From NCBI GenBank assembly GCA_022828425.1, contig CP094685.1:2232001-2296000 (forward strand): a stretch of 64,000 bases of DNA, written 5' to 3'. Shown here one piece after another: positions 33,059-40,541 of this stretch; position 1 is the first letter of the stretch, and the number at the start of each line of letters is the position of its first letter. This DNA comes from Candidatus Thiothrix sulfatifontis. GTDB taxonomy: Bacteria > Pseudomonadota > Gammaproteobacteria > Thiotrichales > Thiotrichaceae. The translations under genes and the position numbers were made by a program. The notes beneath the pieces are model-generated. The model was not told the origin of the DNA. It saw nothing but the letters and a program-made list of their open reading frames with translations, and ran no database searches.

Positions 33059-33580
33059 TCAAAGAAGCCGTTCAAGTCTTATCAGCACAGTATCGCGCAT
33101 AGCATCTTGACCAGATACTTTGTTTATCCGTTCCCTGATCAGATTGGCATCCACAATGCCGCTACGAATAGCTGTTGCCACAAAGTCCATGTCTTTTTCC
33201 CGTCCAGCATACAATTTGCTGGTCATCAGATCATGTGGCTCTAAAAACAAGCCAACAACATTATTGGTATTCGTGTTTGCAATCCTGATCAGGCGGCTTT
33301 CCCAGCCTTCGGGAAGTATCGCTGTCGTTTTATCCACACCATCAGCGTAGTACCCAAACGTTTCGTCAAACGGGGATAATTCACCCAATACACCGTCAAT
33401 CAGGTCGGCGCGTTCAGGGTACTGGACAGGGATTAAATCTGCTTCGCGTGATTGCAAAAGAGCAGCCGGGGCTTCTGGGTAGCTGCCAAGGATCGACTGG
33501 CTACCAATGACAATGATTTCATTGCTTTGTGTGATCGCACCCGCTGCTCTGATCAAATGTTCGATTTCATAACGTTTCAT
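33059..33580 (-). CDS. DUF6036-like nucleotidyltransferase-fold protein, possible toxin partner
   Basis: The 173-residue protein begins MKRYEIEHLIRAAGAITQ and contains EIIVIGSQSILGSYPEAP, a glycine-serine motif as in nucleotidyltransferase folds, then SREADLIP as the probable acidic metal site. EPHDLMTSKLYAGREKDMDF resembles the conserved K...GR.KD.DF region of AbiEii/DUF6036 proteins. The start at 33580 follows homologue-like sequence; a longer version to 33640 would sit further inside the upstream gene. It overlaps the 107-residue gene before it, so the two are likely a unit, possibly a toxin-antitoxin pair. Function is inferred. Confidence 0.75.
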   Translation of the reverse strand: MKRYEIEHLIRAAGAITQSNEIIVIGSQSILGSYPEAPAALLQSREADLIPVQYPERADLIDGVLGELSPFDETFGYYADGVDKTTAILPEGWESRLIRIANTNTNNVVGLFLEPHDLMTSKLYAGREKDMDFVATAIRSGIVDANLIRERINKVSGQDAMRDTVLIRLERLL

Positions 33581-33890
33581 GGGTATTCTTAAGTTCGCGT
33601 AGAATTCCCCAGCGTTCATGGGCAGAAAGGCATCCGGCAAAAGGAGAATTCGAGCGTGCCAGCACTGCGCTTTCGTCGTGGGAATCCAGAATGTTGATAA
33701 TGTCTGTTATGGGCAAGGAGAGCTTTTGCTCCCAATCGGTGTAAGCCTGCCAATTACCGTTGTTGGCACGGTAACGCTGCAAGTTGGCGCGGGCAATACT
33801 CACTACCTGTTCAGGGTTGGCTTGCAGTTTTTCGATGACCCGCTGATGTAGCCGGTAAATGCGTTGTTCTATAAGGGTTTGTTTGTTCAT
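33567..33890 (-). CDS. Small hypothetical protein paired with the nucleotidyltransferase, possible antitoxin
   Basis: This 107-residue, mostly helical protein contains RIYRLHQRVIEKLQANPEQV, ANLQRYRANNG and near the end SPFAGCLSAHERWGI. In my knowledge the SPFAG-L-ERW ending recurs in small proteins encoded directly before DUF6036-type nucleotidyltransferases. No classical helix-turn-helix is obvious. It overlaps the downstream gene by 14 bases. It is divergent from the P-loop ATPase across 133 bases. A role as antitoxin is inference from pairing and size. Confidence 0.7.
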   Translation of the reverse strand: MNKQTLIEQRIYRLHQRVIEKLQANPEQVVSIARANLQRYRANNGNWQAYTDWEQKLSLPITDIINILDSHDESAVLARSNSPFAGCLSAHERWGILRELKNTHETL

Positions 33891-34011
33891 TTGGCACAGA
33901 ACGACAGGCTTAAAACAGCAAAGTACCGTGAAGGCGAAAAACTTGCAAGCCTCTAGCGTGCAGGACAGTGATGTTGTGGTAAAGTATCTGCCCTATAAGA
34001 AACCACCTGTA

Positions 34012-34017
34012 CGGAGA
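34012..34017 (+). promoter_or_regulatory. Ribosome-binding site deciding the GTG start of the P-loop ATPase
   Basis: GGAGAT lies 6 bases before GTG 34024. The open frame continues upstream for 55 codons but with no site of this quality and with unconserved-looking sequence. Confidence 0.65.
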
Positions 34018-34023
34018 TTTAGT

Positions 34024-34872
34024 GTGCGTTTAACCGTAGAACAATACCGCCAATGGGAACACAAAAAAGTCACGCTGTTGGGCATGTCTGGTGTTGGTAA
34101 AACCCATATTTCCAGTATGTTACGTGAGCATGACTGGTTTCATTATTCCGGTGACTACCGCATTGGTACGTGCTATCTGGATGAAGATATTCTCGATTTG
34201 ATCAAAGAACAGGCGATGAAAGTGCCGTTTTTGCGCGAATTATTGCGCAATGATTGGATCTACATTCGCAACAATATTCGCGTGAATGATTTGGGGCCTG
34301 TGCTGTCATTCGTTGGAAAATTAGGCAATCCCGAACTCGGCGGCGTGCCACTGGATGCGTTCATTCAACGCCAAGCGCAATACCGCGAAGCTGAAATTGC
34401 AGCGATGCGTGATGTGCCGGAATTTATCCGCAAAGCCCAAACAATCTACGGCTATTCGCACTTCGTTAATGACGCAGGCGGTAGCTTGTGCGAGTTGGAA
34501 GAACCGAGCGTGTTTGATTTGTTGGCGGAAAACACCCTGATTCTGTACATCAAAGTCACCACGAAAGACGAAGAGCAAAAGCTCATCGACCGCGCACGTA
34601 GTGACCCGAAGCCGTTGTATTACCGCCCGAATTTTCTGCGCGAACATTTGGCGGTATACCTGCAAGAACAAGGGCTGCAATACGCCGCCGAAATGATCCC
34701 CGACGATTTCACCCGCTGGGTATTCCCGCGCTTGTTCCATTCGCGTTTGCCGCGTTACGAAGCGATTGCACACGACTACGGCTACACGGTTACGTCGGAA
34801 GAAGCCGCGCAAGTGCGTGATGAAGCCGATTTCAATGCCTTGATTGAAATGGCGATTGCGCGTCATGCTTGA
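34024..34872 (+). CDS. Conserved P-loop ATPase of unknown role, neighbour of metA
   Basis: The 282-residue protein starts (V)RLTVEQYRQWEHKKVTLLG, followed by a Walker A, GMSGVGKTHISSML, near residues 20-33. Strongly patterned segments follow: FHYSGDYRIGTCYLDEDILD, NLGPV-like DLGPVLSFVGKLGNPELGG and FVNDAGGSLCELEEP, then YYRPNFLREHLAVYL. Similar ATPases of unknown function occur in many Gammaproteobacteria. The fold resembles small-molecule or nucleotide kinases, which is inference. The start is GTG with a good ribosome site. It ends 27 bases before metA on the same strand. Confidence 0.82.
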   Translation: MRLTVEQYRQWEHKKVTLLGMSGVGKTHISSMLREHDWFHYSGDYRIGTCYLDEDILDLIKEQAMKVPFLRELLRNDWIYIRNNIRVNDLGPVLSFVGKLGNPELGGVPLDAFIQRQAQYREAEIAAMRDVPEFIRKAQTIYGYSHFVNDAGGSLCELEEPSVFDLLAENTLILYIKVTTKDEEQKLIDRARSDPKPLYYRPNFLREHLAVYLQEQGLQYAAEMIPDDFTRWVFPRLFHSRLPRYEAIAHDYGYTVTSEEAAQVRDEADFNALIEMAIARHA

Positions 34873-34899
34873 AGTTGTTAGGTACGGGGAGGGATTCCT

Positions 34900-35985
34900 A
34901 TGCCATTAGTTGCACACACTGCATTGCCAACGTTTGAACGCTTGCGTCAAGAAGGTCAAACAGTCCTGAGCGAAGATTACGCCTTCAATCAGGATATTCG
35001 CGAGCTGCATATCGGTTTCCTCAATATGATGCCGGATGCAGCGTTGGCAGCGACCGAACGCCAGTTTTTCCGGCTGGTGGGTGAATCGAATCTGATTGCG
35101 CAATTTCACATTCACCCGTTCACGCTGGAAAGTTTGCCGCGCAGTGCCAAAGCGCAAGCTTACCTCGACCAATACTACGAAAAGTTTGCCGATTTGCGCG
35201 AACAAGGTTTGGATGCGCTGATCATTACCGGCGCAAACCCTGCCGCGCAACATCTGGAAGACGAACCGTTTTGGGAGGGTTTGTGCGAGGTAGTGGCCTG
35301 GGCGCAGGAAAATGTCACGTCTACGTTGTGTTCGTGTTTGGCAAGCCATGCGCTGGTGCAACATTTGTGGGGAATCCGCCGCCGCCCGCTGGGATTCAAG
35401 CGTTGGGGCGTGTACAGCCATGCCGTGACCATGCCGGAACACCCGCTGGTGAATGATTTGAATACGCGCTTTGACGTGCCGCACTCGCGTTTCAATCAGA
35501 TTGATCGGGCGGAACTGGAAGCTGTGGGCGTACAAATATTGGTGGAAAGTCAGGAGGCGGGCGTGCACATGGCGGTCAGCCCTGATCTGTTCCGCATGAT
35601 TTTTTTGCAAGCGCACCCAGAATACGATCAGGTGAGTTTGCTCAAAGAATACCGCCGCGAAACCCTGCGTTGGTTTGACGGGGCGCGGGAGGATTACCCG
35701 CCATTCCCCGAAAATTATTTGCGCCCCAAAGCCAAAGCGATTCTCACCGAATACCGGCTGGCACAAGAAGCAGCCAAACGCCAAGGCAAACCCTTGCCGG
35801 ATTTCCCCGAAACCTTATTGTTGCCGATGTTGCACAATACTTGGCGCGATACTGCAAAAGTGTTTTACAGCAATTGGATCGGCAAGGTTTACCAAATCAC
35901 CAATAACGACCGCCGTAAGCCATTTATGGAAGGTGTCGACCCCAATGACCCCTTAGGCTTACGTCAAACGCTGGGAATGCGCTAG
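34900..35985 (+). CDS. metA: Homoserine O-acyltransferase, MetA type (succinyl- or acetyl-)
   Basis: It acylates homoserine at the entry to methionine synthesis. The nucleophile Cys lies in LCSCLASHALVQHLWG (about residue 145-160), QAHPEYDQ carries the catalytic His, and IGFLNMMPDAALAATERQF is the conserved N-terminal block. At 361 residues it is longer than E. coli MetA (309), mainly at the C-terminus, as in many proteobacterial MetA proteins. Sequence alone does not fix succinyl versus acetyl specificity. A GGGAGGG ribosome site precedes the ATG. Confidence 0.93.
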   Translation: MPLVAHTALPTFERLRQEGQTVLSEDYAFNQDIRELHIGFLNMMPDAALAATERQFFRLVGESNLIAQFHIHPFTLESLPRSAKAQAYLDQYYEKFADLREQGLDALIITGANPAAQHLEDEPFWEGLCEVVAWAQENVTSTLCSCLASHALVQHLWGIRRRPLGFKRWGVYSHAVTMPEHPLVNDLNTRFDVPHSRFNQIDRAELEAVGVQILVESQEAGVHMAVSPDLFRMIFLQAHPEYDQVSLLKEYRRETLRWFDGAREDYPPFPENYLRPKAKAILTEYRLAQEAAKRQGKPLPDFPETLLLPMLHNTWRDTAKVFYSNWIGKVYQITNNDRRKPFMEGVDPNDPLGLRQTLGMR

Positions 35986-35994
35986 ACTAAGATA

Positions 35995-37014
35995 ATGAAA
36001 ATTTGGAATTTTACCGTTTTACTGGTGTCATTAGTGCTATTAGTCGGCAGTTTGAAGGCATTGCTGGATTATTGGCAATACGACGAAATGGCGGCAGACG
36101 TGGCGCAATTGATGTTGCACCAAGTCAGCGCGGAAGACGTGCGTCAACAAGTGCAGGAAGCCATTGCCAATAATAATCCCACCGATGCGCGAATGTATTT
36201 AAGCCTTGCCCACACTTTTGGTTACGCAGTGGATCCCGCTGAGTTTGAGGTGGAATTGCAGCGTTTGGAATCGCCACTCAATACCGCCCGTCGTACCGTT
36301 AATGATTTTGCCAGTGGTTTTGTCGAGGGTGAAGCCAGCAGTGGTGCAGGCGTGGCGGGTGCAATCACCGCCGATTTTACCGTGGTGGGTGATGCCCGCG
36401 ATTTATGGGGGCAATATCAATTGTATGCCAAGGGTGAGCCGGTTAATGAACTGATTGTCACCTTGGCAGGGGTCGGGGTTGGCTTGACTGCCGCGACGGT
36501 GGCGAGTGCGGGGGCGGCTTCACCCGCGAAAGGTGGTATTTCTACCACAAAATTGGCGGCACGTGCGGGTAAGCTGACGCCGGGATTTCAGCGTTTTCTG
36601 CTCAGGCAGGGTTCAGACGTGTTCGACTATAAAGGGTTTCTATTGGCAGCGCGCGCCGAAAAAAATCTGGATGGCATCAGCAAAGCCGCATTAAAAGCTT
36701 ATAACCCGCAAGCAACGCGGGCGCTTCAACAAACGGCAGAACAGGTGAATAACATTCGTAAGGCCAGTTCTACCGCTGATGTTGTGCATGTATTGAAATA
36801 CGTGGAAAATGGTGAAGATTTAATCCGTTTGGAAAAAATCAGCCTAAAATACGGCACCAACACCAAAGGTATCATGAAGTTTCTGGGGAAAAGTGCGTTG
36901 GGTACAGTGCGGGTGCTACGTAAAACGGCTGAATTATTCATCAGTATTTTGGCCTCACTAGTATCGTTTATCGCTTTTTTCGTTTCGCTTAGCGGCATAA
37001 AGCTTGTAAAATGA
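35995..37014 (+). CDS. Hypothetical membrane protein with three hydrophobic segments
   Basis: I do not recognise this 339-residue protein. Residues 5-24 form a hydrophobic N-terminal anchor and residues 310-336 a second, C-terminal one. A Gly/Ala-rich hydrophobic stretch lies at about 155-175 (IVTLAGVGVGLTAATVASAG). The segment TADFTVVGDARDLWGQ before it recalls the GD-containing hydrophobic linkers found in front of toxin domains in polymorphic or contact toxins, but no known toxin domain is visible. It starts 9 bases after metA with no clear ribosome site, so it may depend on upstream translation. Confidence 0.7.
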   Translation: MKIWNFTVLLVSLVLLVGSLKALLDYWQYDEMAADVAQLMLHQVSAEDVRQQVQEAIANNNPTDARMYLSLAHTFGYAVDPAEFEVELQRLESPLNTARRTVNDFASGFVEGEASSGAGVAGAITADFTVVGDARDLWGQYQLYAKGEPVNELIVTLAGVGVGLTAATVASAGAASPAKGGISTTKLAARAGKLTPGFQRFLLRQGSDVFDYKGFLLAARAEKNLDGISKAALKAYNPQATRALQQTAEQVNNIRKASSTADVVHVLKYVENGEDLIRLEKISLKYGTNTKGIMKFLGKSALGTVRVLRKTAELFISILASLVSFIAFFVSLSGIKLVK

Positions 37015-37104
37015 TCTTATTAATCTGCTGCTAAGATTAAAATTTGGTCTAAACTTACTACTCAGTTACGTTATTATTAATATTATTTCTAGCGCAGTAA
37101 GGTT

Positions 37105-38394
37105 ATGGGATTGCTTGCTTTTAAAGATGCGGTACATTTGGTATCACGTACTGGCTTAGGCGCAGAGTGGGATGCTATTAAATACTTGGAAGGACGCTCT
37201 ACTCAAGATGCGGTCGAGTTAGTGTTGCACCCAACACCTGAGGCATTGAAACCTGCTCCGGCGATGACGCCTTGGTTGAAGTTAGAACCGATGCGTTTGA
37301 ACGATATGAAAAGTCGCAATTCCGCGTGGGCTATCTCACAGCATGAGGGTAAAGGCTTGCAGGCGTGGTGGGTGGAACAGATGTTGACCACCAAAACGCC
37401 ATTTCTCGAACGCATGACCTTGTTTTGGCACAATCACTTCACCTCTTCCATTCAAAAAACGCTGCAACCCAGTTTGTTATACCAACAAAACTTGTTATTT
37501 CGCCGTTACGCACTGGGAAGTTTTGCGGAATTGCTGCAAGCGATTGCGCGTGATCCCGCCATGCTGATGTACTTGGATGGGCATCAAAATAACAAAAATC
37601 AGCCCAATGAAAATTTTGCCCGCGAATTGTTAGAATTATTCACCATCGGACGTGGGCATTACCGTGAAACCGATGTAAAAGCGGCAACACAAGCATTTAC
37701 CGGCTGGCGCGTTGATTACCAAACCGGCAAATTTGTGATTCGCACTGACGAACACACCGAGGGGGCAGTGACCTTTTTGGGCAAAACCGGGCATTTCAAA
37801 GGCGATGATATTGTTAAGTTGTTGCTGGCACACCCCCGCACGGCGGAACGCTTGACGGAAAAATTCTGGTTGGCGTTTGTCAGCAATCGCCCCGACCCAG
37901 CGCTGATTGGTACTTGGGCGCAACAATTACGGCAATCGAATTACGACATCAAAGGCTTAATGCGCACGGTATTGAACAGTGAAGCATTTTGGGCAAGCGT
38001 AAACCGTGGCACTTTGGTGAAATCGCCGGTGGAATTGGTGCTTGGCACGGTACGCATGTTGCCTTATCCCCGCGAATCCACTCAAGAAATGCTGAATCTG
38101 TGCCGCCTGTTGGGGCAGGAATTATTCGACCCGCCCAACGTTAAAGGCTGGGCGGGGGGGGAACATTGGATCAGTACCCAAACCTTACTGGTACGCAACG
38201 CTTACCTTTCCAAATTGTCACGCGGTAATTTAAACGAAAAAGTCGCCAATGGGGTAAAACTCCCCGATGTACCCGCCGAGCAATTGGTCGAATGGTTATT
38301 ACCCGTTAAACCCTTGAAACCGCTACCGCAAGCGCCGGGAGCGCTGCGCTTAGTGCGAGCGTTGCTGCTTGATCCAGCGTTTCAAGTGTCCTGA
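37105..38394 (+). CDS. DUF1800 family protein
   Basis: The family is recognised by HLVSRTGLGAEWDAI at the N-terminus, the central FWHNHFTSSIQKT and the motif NENFARELLELFTIGRGHY followed by YRETDVKAATQAFTGW. The C-terminus has NVKGWAGGEHWISTQTL. It is 429 residues long. Its function is not established; it is almost always encoded beside a DUF1501 protein, as here (25-base gap). No signal peptide is seen, unlike many family members. AAGG precedes the ATG. Confidence 0.9.
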   Translation: MGLLAFKDAVHLVSRTGLGAEWDAIKYLEGRSTQDAVELVLHPTPEALKPAPAMTPWLKLEPMRLNDMKSRNSAWAISQHEGKGLQAWWVEQMLTTKTPFLERMTLFWHNHFTSSIQKTLQPSLLYQQNLLFRRYALGSFAELLQAIARDPAMLMYLDGHQNNKNQPNENFARELLELFTIGRGHYRETDVKAATQAFTGWRVDYQTGKFVIRTDEHTEGAVTFLGKTGHFKGDDIVKLLLAHPRTAERLTEKFWLAFVSNRPDPALIGTWAQQLRQSNYDIKGLMRTVLNSEAFWASVNRGTLVKSPVELVLGTVRMLPYPRESTQEMLNLCRLLGQELFDPPNVKGWAGGEHWISTQTLLVRNAYLSKLSRGNLNEKVANGVKLPDVPAEQLVEWLLPVKPLKPLPQAPGALRLVRALLLDPAFQVS

Positions 38395-38419
38395 TACTCT
38401 TTATGCGGATGTTGATTAC

Positions 38420-39562
38420 ATGAACCGTCGCGAATTTATGGGAATGGCTGCCTTGCTGCCTTGGTTGACTGCTTTGCCTGCGGAAGTATTGGCAGTGCCT
38501 GCCCGCCCACAACAACGGGTTGTGGTGTTAGTCAAACTGGCTGGGGGCAATGATGGGTTGAATACCCTGATTCCTCACAATGACCCGCTGTATTATCAAC
38601 ATCGCCCCACGATTGCAGTACCTAAGCATCAACTCATCGACATTGGTGAAGCACAGAGCTTGAACCCTTACCTGAAAGCACTCAAACCCTGGTGGGATAA
38701 AGGCAATATGGCGTGGGTACAAGGGGTGGGTTATCCGCACAGCACCTTGTCGCATTTTCGTTCCAGCGATATTTGGGAAACAGCGGTGGACGCCAGTCAA
38801 TACGCTGAAACGGGTTGGTTAGGTTCATTATTACCCGGTTGTAAGCCCGGTTTGCACGGCATTGCGATCGGTGACAGCAGCGGGCCGATGAACGGAAAAA
38901 ACTGCAATACCATTGCGATGCAAAGCCCGCAGTCTTTCCTGAGTCAAATCAACCTGCTGGAAGACATTCAGCCGGTGCGTACCAATTCGGTGCTGGCGCA
39001 TATCACCAATGTGCATCACCAACTGTATGCAGCGGGTGAACAGTTAAGCACTAAATTGCAACGCCCAATGGCCTTAGGTGTCAATTTTTCTACCGGCAAA
39101 TTAGGGCGTGAATTGGAAGCGGTTGCCAAGATGATTTTGACCGGCGTCGATGCAGCCGTATACATGGTCACGCTGGACGGTTTTGATACCCACAGCAACC
39201 AAATGGCGGTACAGAGTAATTTACTGCATCAACTCGCTGGGGCGCTGGATTCGTTTGCGCAAGCCATGCAACGCGGCGGGCGCTGGAACGATGTCATGCT
39301 GATGACGTATTCCGAATTCGGGCGGCGTGTGCAAGAAAACCACGGCAAAGGTACTGACCACGGCACGGCGTCGGTGCAATTGGTCATGGGCGGCAAGGTA
39401 CGTGGCGGTATTTACGGCGATGCACCCGATCTTAGCCGTTTGGATGGCGATGGCAATGTGCAACATACGGTCGATTTCCGCGCCGTCTATGGCACGGTAT
39501 CCCAACGTTGGTTGGGGCAAGCCAGCCCGTGGGCTAAGTTTGGTACGCTGCCGTTTGTTTAA
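38420..39562 (+). CDS. DUF1501 family protein, predicted Tat-exported
   Basis: The N-terminus MNRREFMGMAALLPWLTALP has a twin-arginine motif and hydrophobic core, ending near the Ala-rich EVLAVPA cleavage region. The mature part has LVKLAGGNDGLNTLIPHNDP, FRSSDIWETA, DGFDTHSNQ and EFGRRVQENHGKGTDHGTAS, characteristic of DUF1501, which is related to the sulfatase/alkaline phosphatase superfamily. It is 380 residues from the ATG at 38420; an earlier in-frame ATG at 38369 lies inside the DUF1800 gene and would bury the signal. The role is unknown. Confidence 0.9.
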   Translation: MNRREFMGMAALLPWLTALPAEVLAVPARPQQRVVVLVKLAGGNDGLNTLIPHNDPLYYQHRPTIAVPKHQLIDIGEAQSLNPYLKALKPWWDKGNMAWVQGVGYPHSTLSHFRSSDIWETAVDASQYAETGWLGSLLPGCKPGLHGIAIGDSSGPMNGKNCNTIAMQSPQSFLSQINLLEDIQPVRTNSVLAHITNVHHQLYAAGEQLSTKLQRPMALGVNFSTGKLGRELEAVAKMILTGVDAAVYMVTLDGFDTHSNQMAVQSNLLHQLAGALDSFAQAMQRGGRWNDVMLMTYSEFGRRVQENHGKGTDHGTASVQLVMGGKVRGGIYGDAPDLSRLDGDGNVQHTVDFRAVYGTVSQRWLGQASPWAKFGTLPFV

Positions 39563-39620
39563 GTCTGAAGCGCTTTCCGGCATAATCGCGCCTTTCTCAT
39601 TAGCATAGAAAGGCATTGCC

Positions 39621-40541
39621 ATGTGGTTCAAGAATCTGTACCTGCTGCGTTTGAGCAGTGATTTCGATCTCACGCCCGAAGCGCTACACGAAGCCCTTGA
39701 AAGCAAACCCTTTCTGGGCTGCGGCAATGAATTGCGCGAAGCCAGCGGTTGGGTATCACCGTTTGGGCGCAACAATGAGCAACTGGTATTGGCGACTAAC
39801 GGCTGTATGCTGCTGACATTGGCGCATCAGGAAAAGCTGCTCCCGGCTTCGGTGGTGCGTGAAGAACTCGATACTTTAGTTGCCGACATCGAAGAAAAAG
39901 AAGCCCGCAAAATCGGTAAGCGCGAAAAACAAGATTTGCGCGATGAGATCGAATTTGAATTGCTGCCCAAAGCCTTCACCCGCACCAAAAAAATGGATGC
40001 CTGGCTGGATTTACCCAATGGCTGGATGATTATTAACAGCTCGTCCAACACGCCAGCGGAACGCTTAACCCATTTACTGCGCAATACTTTGGGCAGTTTG
40101 CCCGTTGCTCCCCCGAAAACCGACAGGAGTCCGGCAGTGCTAATGACGCAATGGCTGGCGGATGATCACACCTTGCCAGCGCCCTTTGTTTTAGGTGAAG
40201 CGTGCGAATTAAAAGGGACGGGCGAAGCAAAAAGTGTGGCAACGTTTAAACGTCATGAACTGATGGCGGAGGAAGTGCAAGCCAATTTAGCCGCAGGCAA
40301 AACGGTATCCAAACTCGCTTTAATCTGGGCAGACAAGATCAGTTTTGTTTTGACCGAAGATTTAGGGGTACGTCAGGTACGCTTTTTGGATGTGCTGGCC
40401 GACAACCTTAAGGATGCCGACCCGCAATCGCGTGCTGAAAAGCTGGACATCGAATTCACCCTGATGACGGGTGAAGTGACGCTGATGTTAGCCGATTTGA
40501 TGCAATGTTTTACGGCAGAACCTGAACCAGAGCCTGCTTAA
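39621..40541 (+). CDS. rdgC: Recombination-associated protein RdgC
   Basis: RdgC is a ring-forming DNA-binding protein that restrains RecA filaments. MWFKNLYLLRL at the N-terminus, GWVSPFGRNNEQLVLATNGC and FELLPKAFTRTKKMDAWLDL match the family. VSKLALIWADKISFVLTEDL is in the C-terminal part. The length is 306, the usual size. Its last 32 bases overlap the convergent DUF349 gene. Confidence 0.95.
   Translation: MWFKNLYLLRLSSDFDLTPEALHEALESKPFLGCGNELREASGWVSPFGRNNEQLVLATNGCMLLTLAHQEKLLPASVVREELDTLVADIEEKEARKIGKREKQDLRDEIEFELLPKAFTRTKKMDAWLDLPNGWMIINSSSNTPAERLTHLLRNTLGSLPVAPPKTDRSPAVLMTQWLADDHTLPAPFVLGEACELKGTGEAKSVATFKRHELMAEEVQANLAAGKTVSKLALIWADKISFVLTEDLGVRQVRFLDVLADNLKDADPQSRAEKLDIEFTLMTGEVTLMLADLMQCFTAEPEPEPA

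Noticed and set aside
34873-34899. A SAM-responsive riboswitch before metA
   Set aside because: Only 27 bases separate the ATPase stop from metA, too short for any known SAM aptamer.
34906-35784. 292-codon minus-strand frame opposite metA
   Set aside because: metA has clear catalytic motifs on the other strand; the opposite frame shows none.
37015-37050. ATCTTA/TAAGAT hairpin after the unknown membrane protein
   Set aside because: Short A/T-only stems with competing pairings and no clean T tract; support is too weak for a terminator call.
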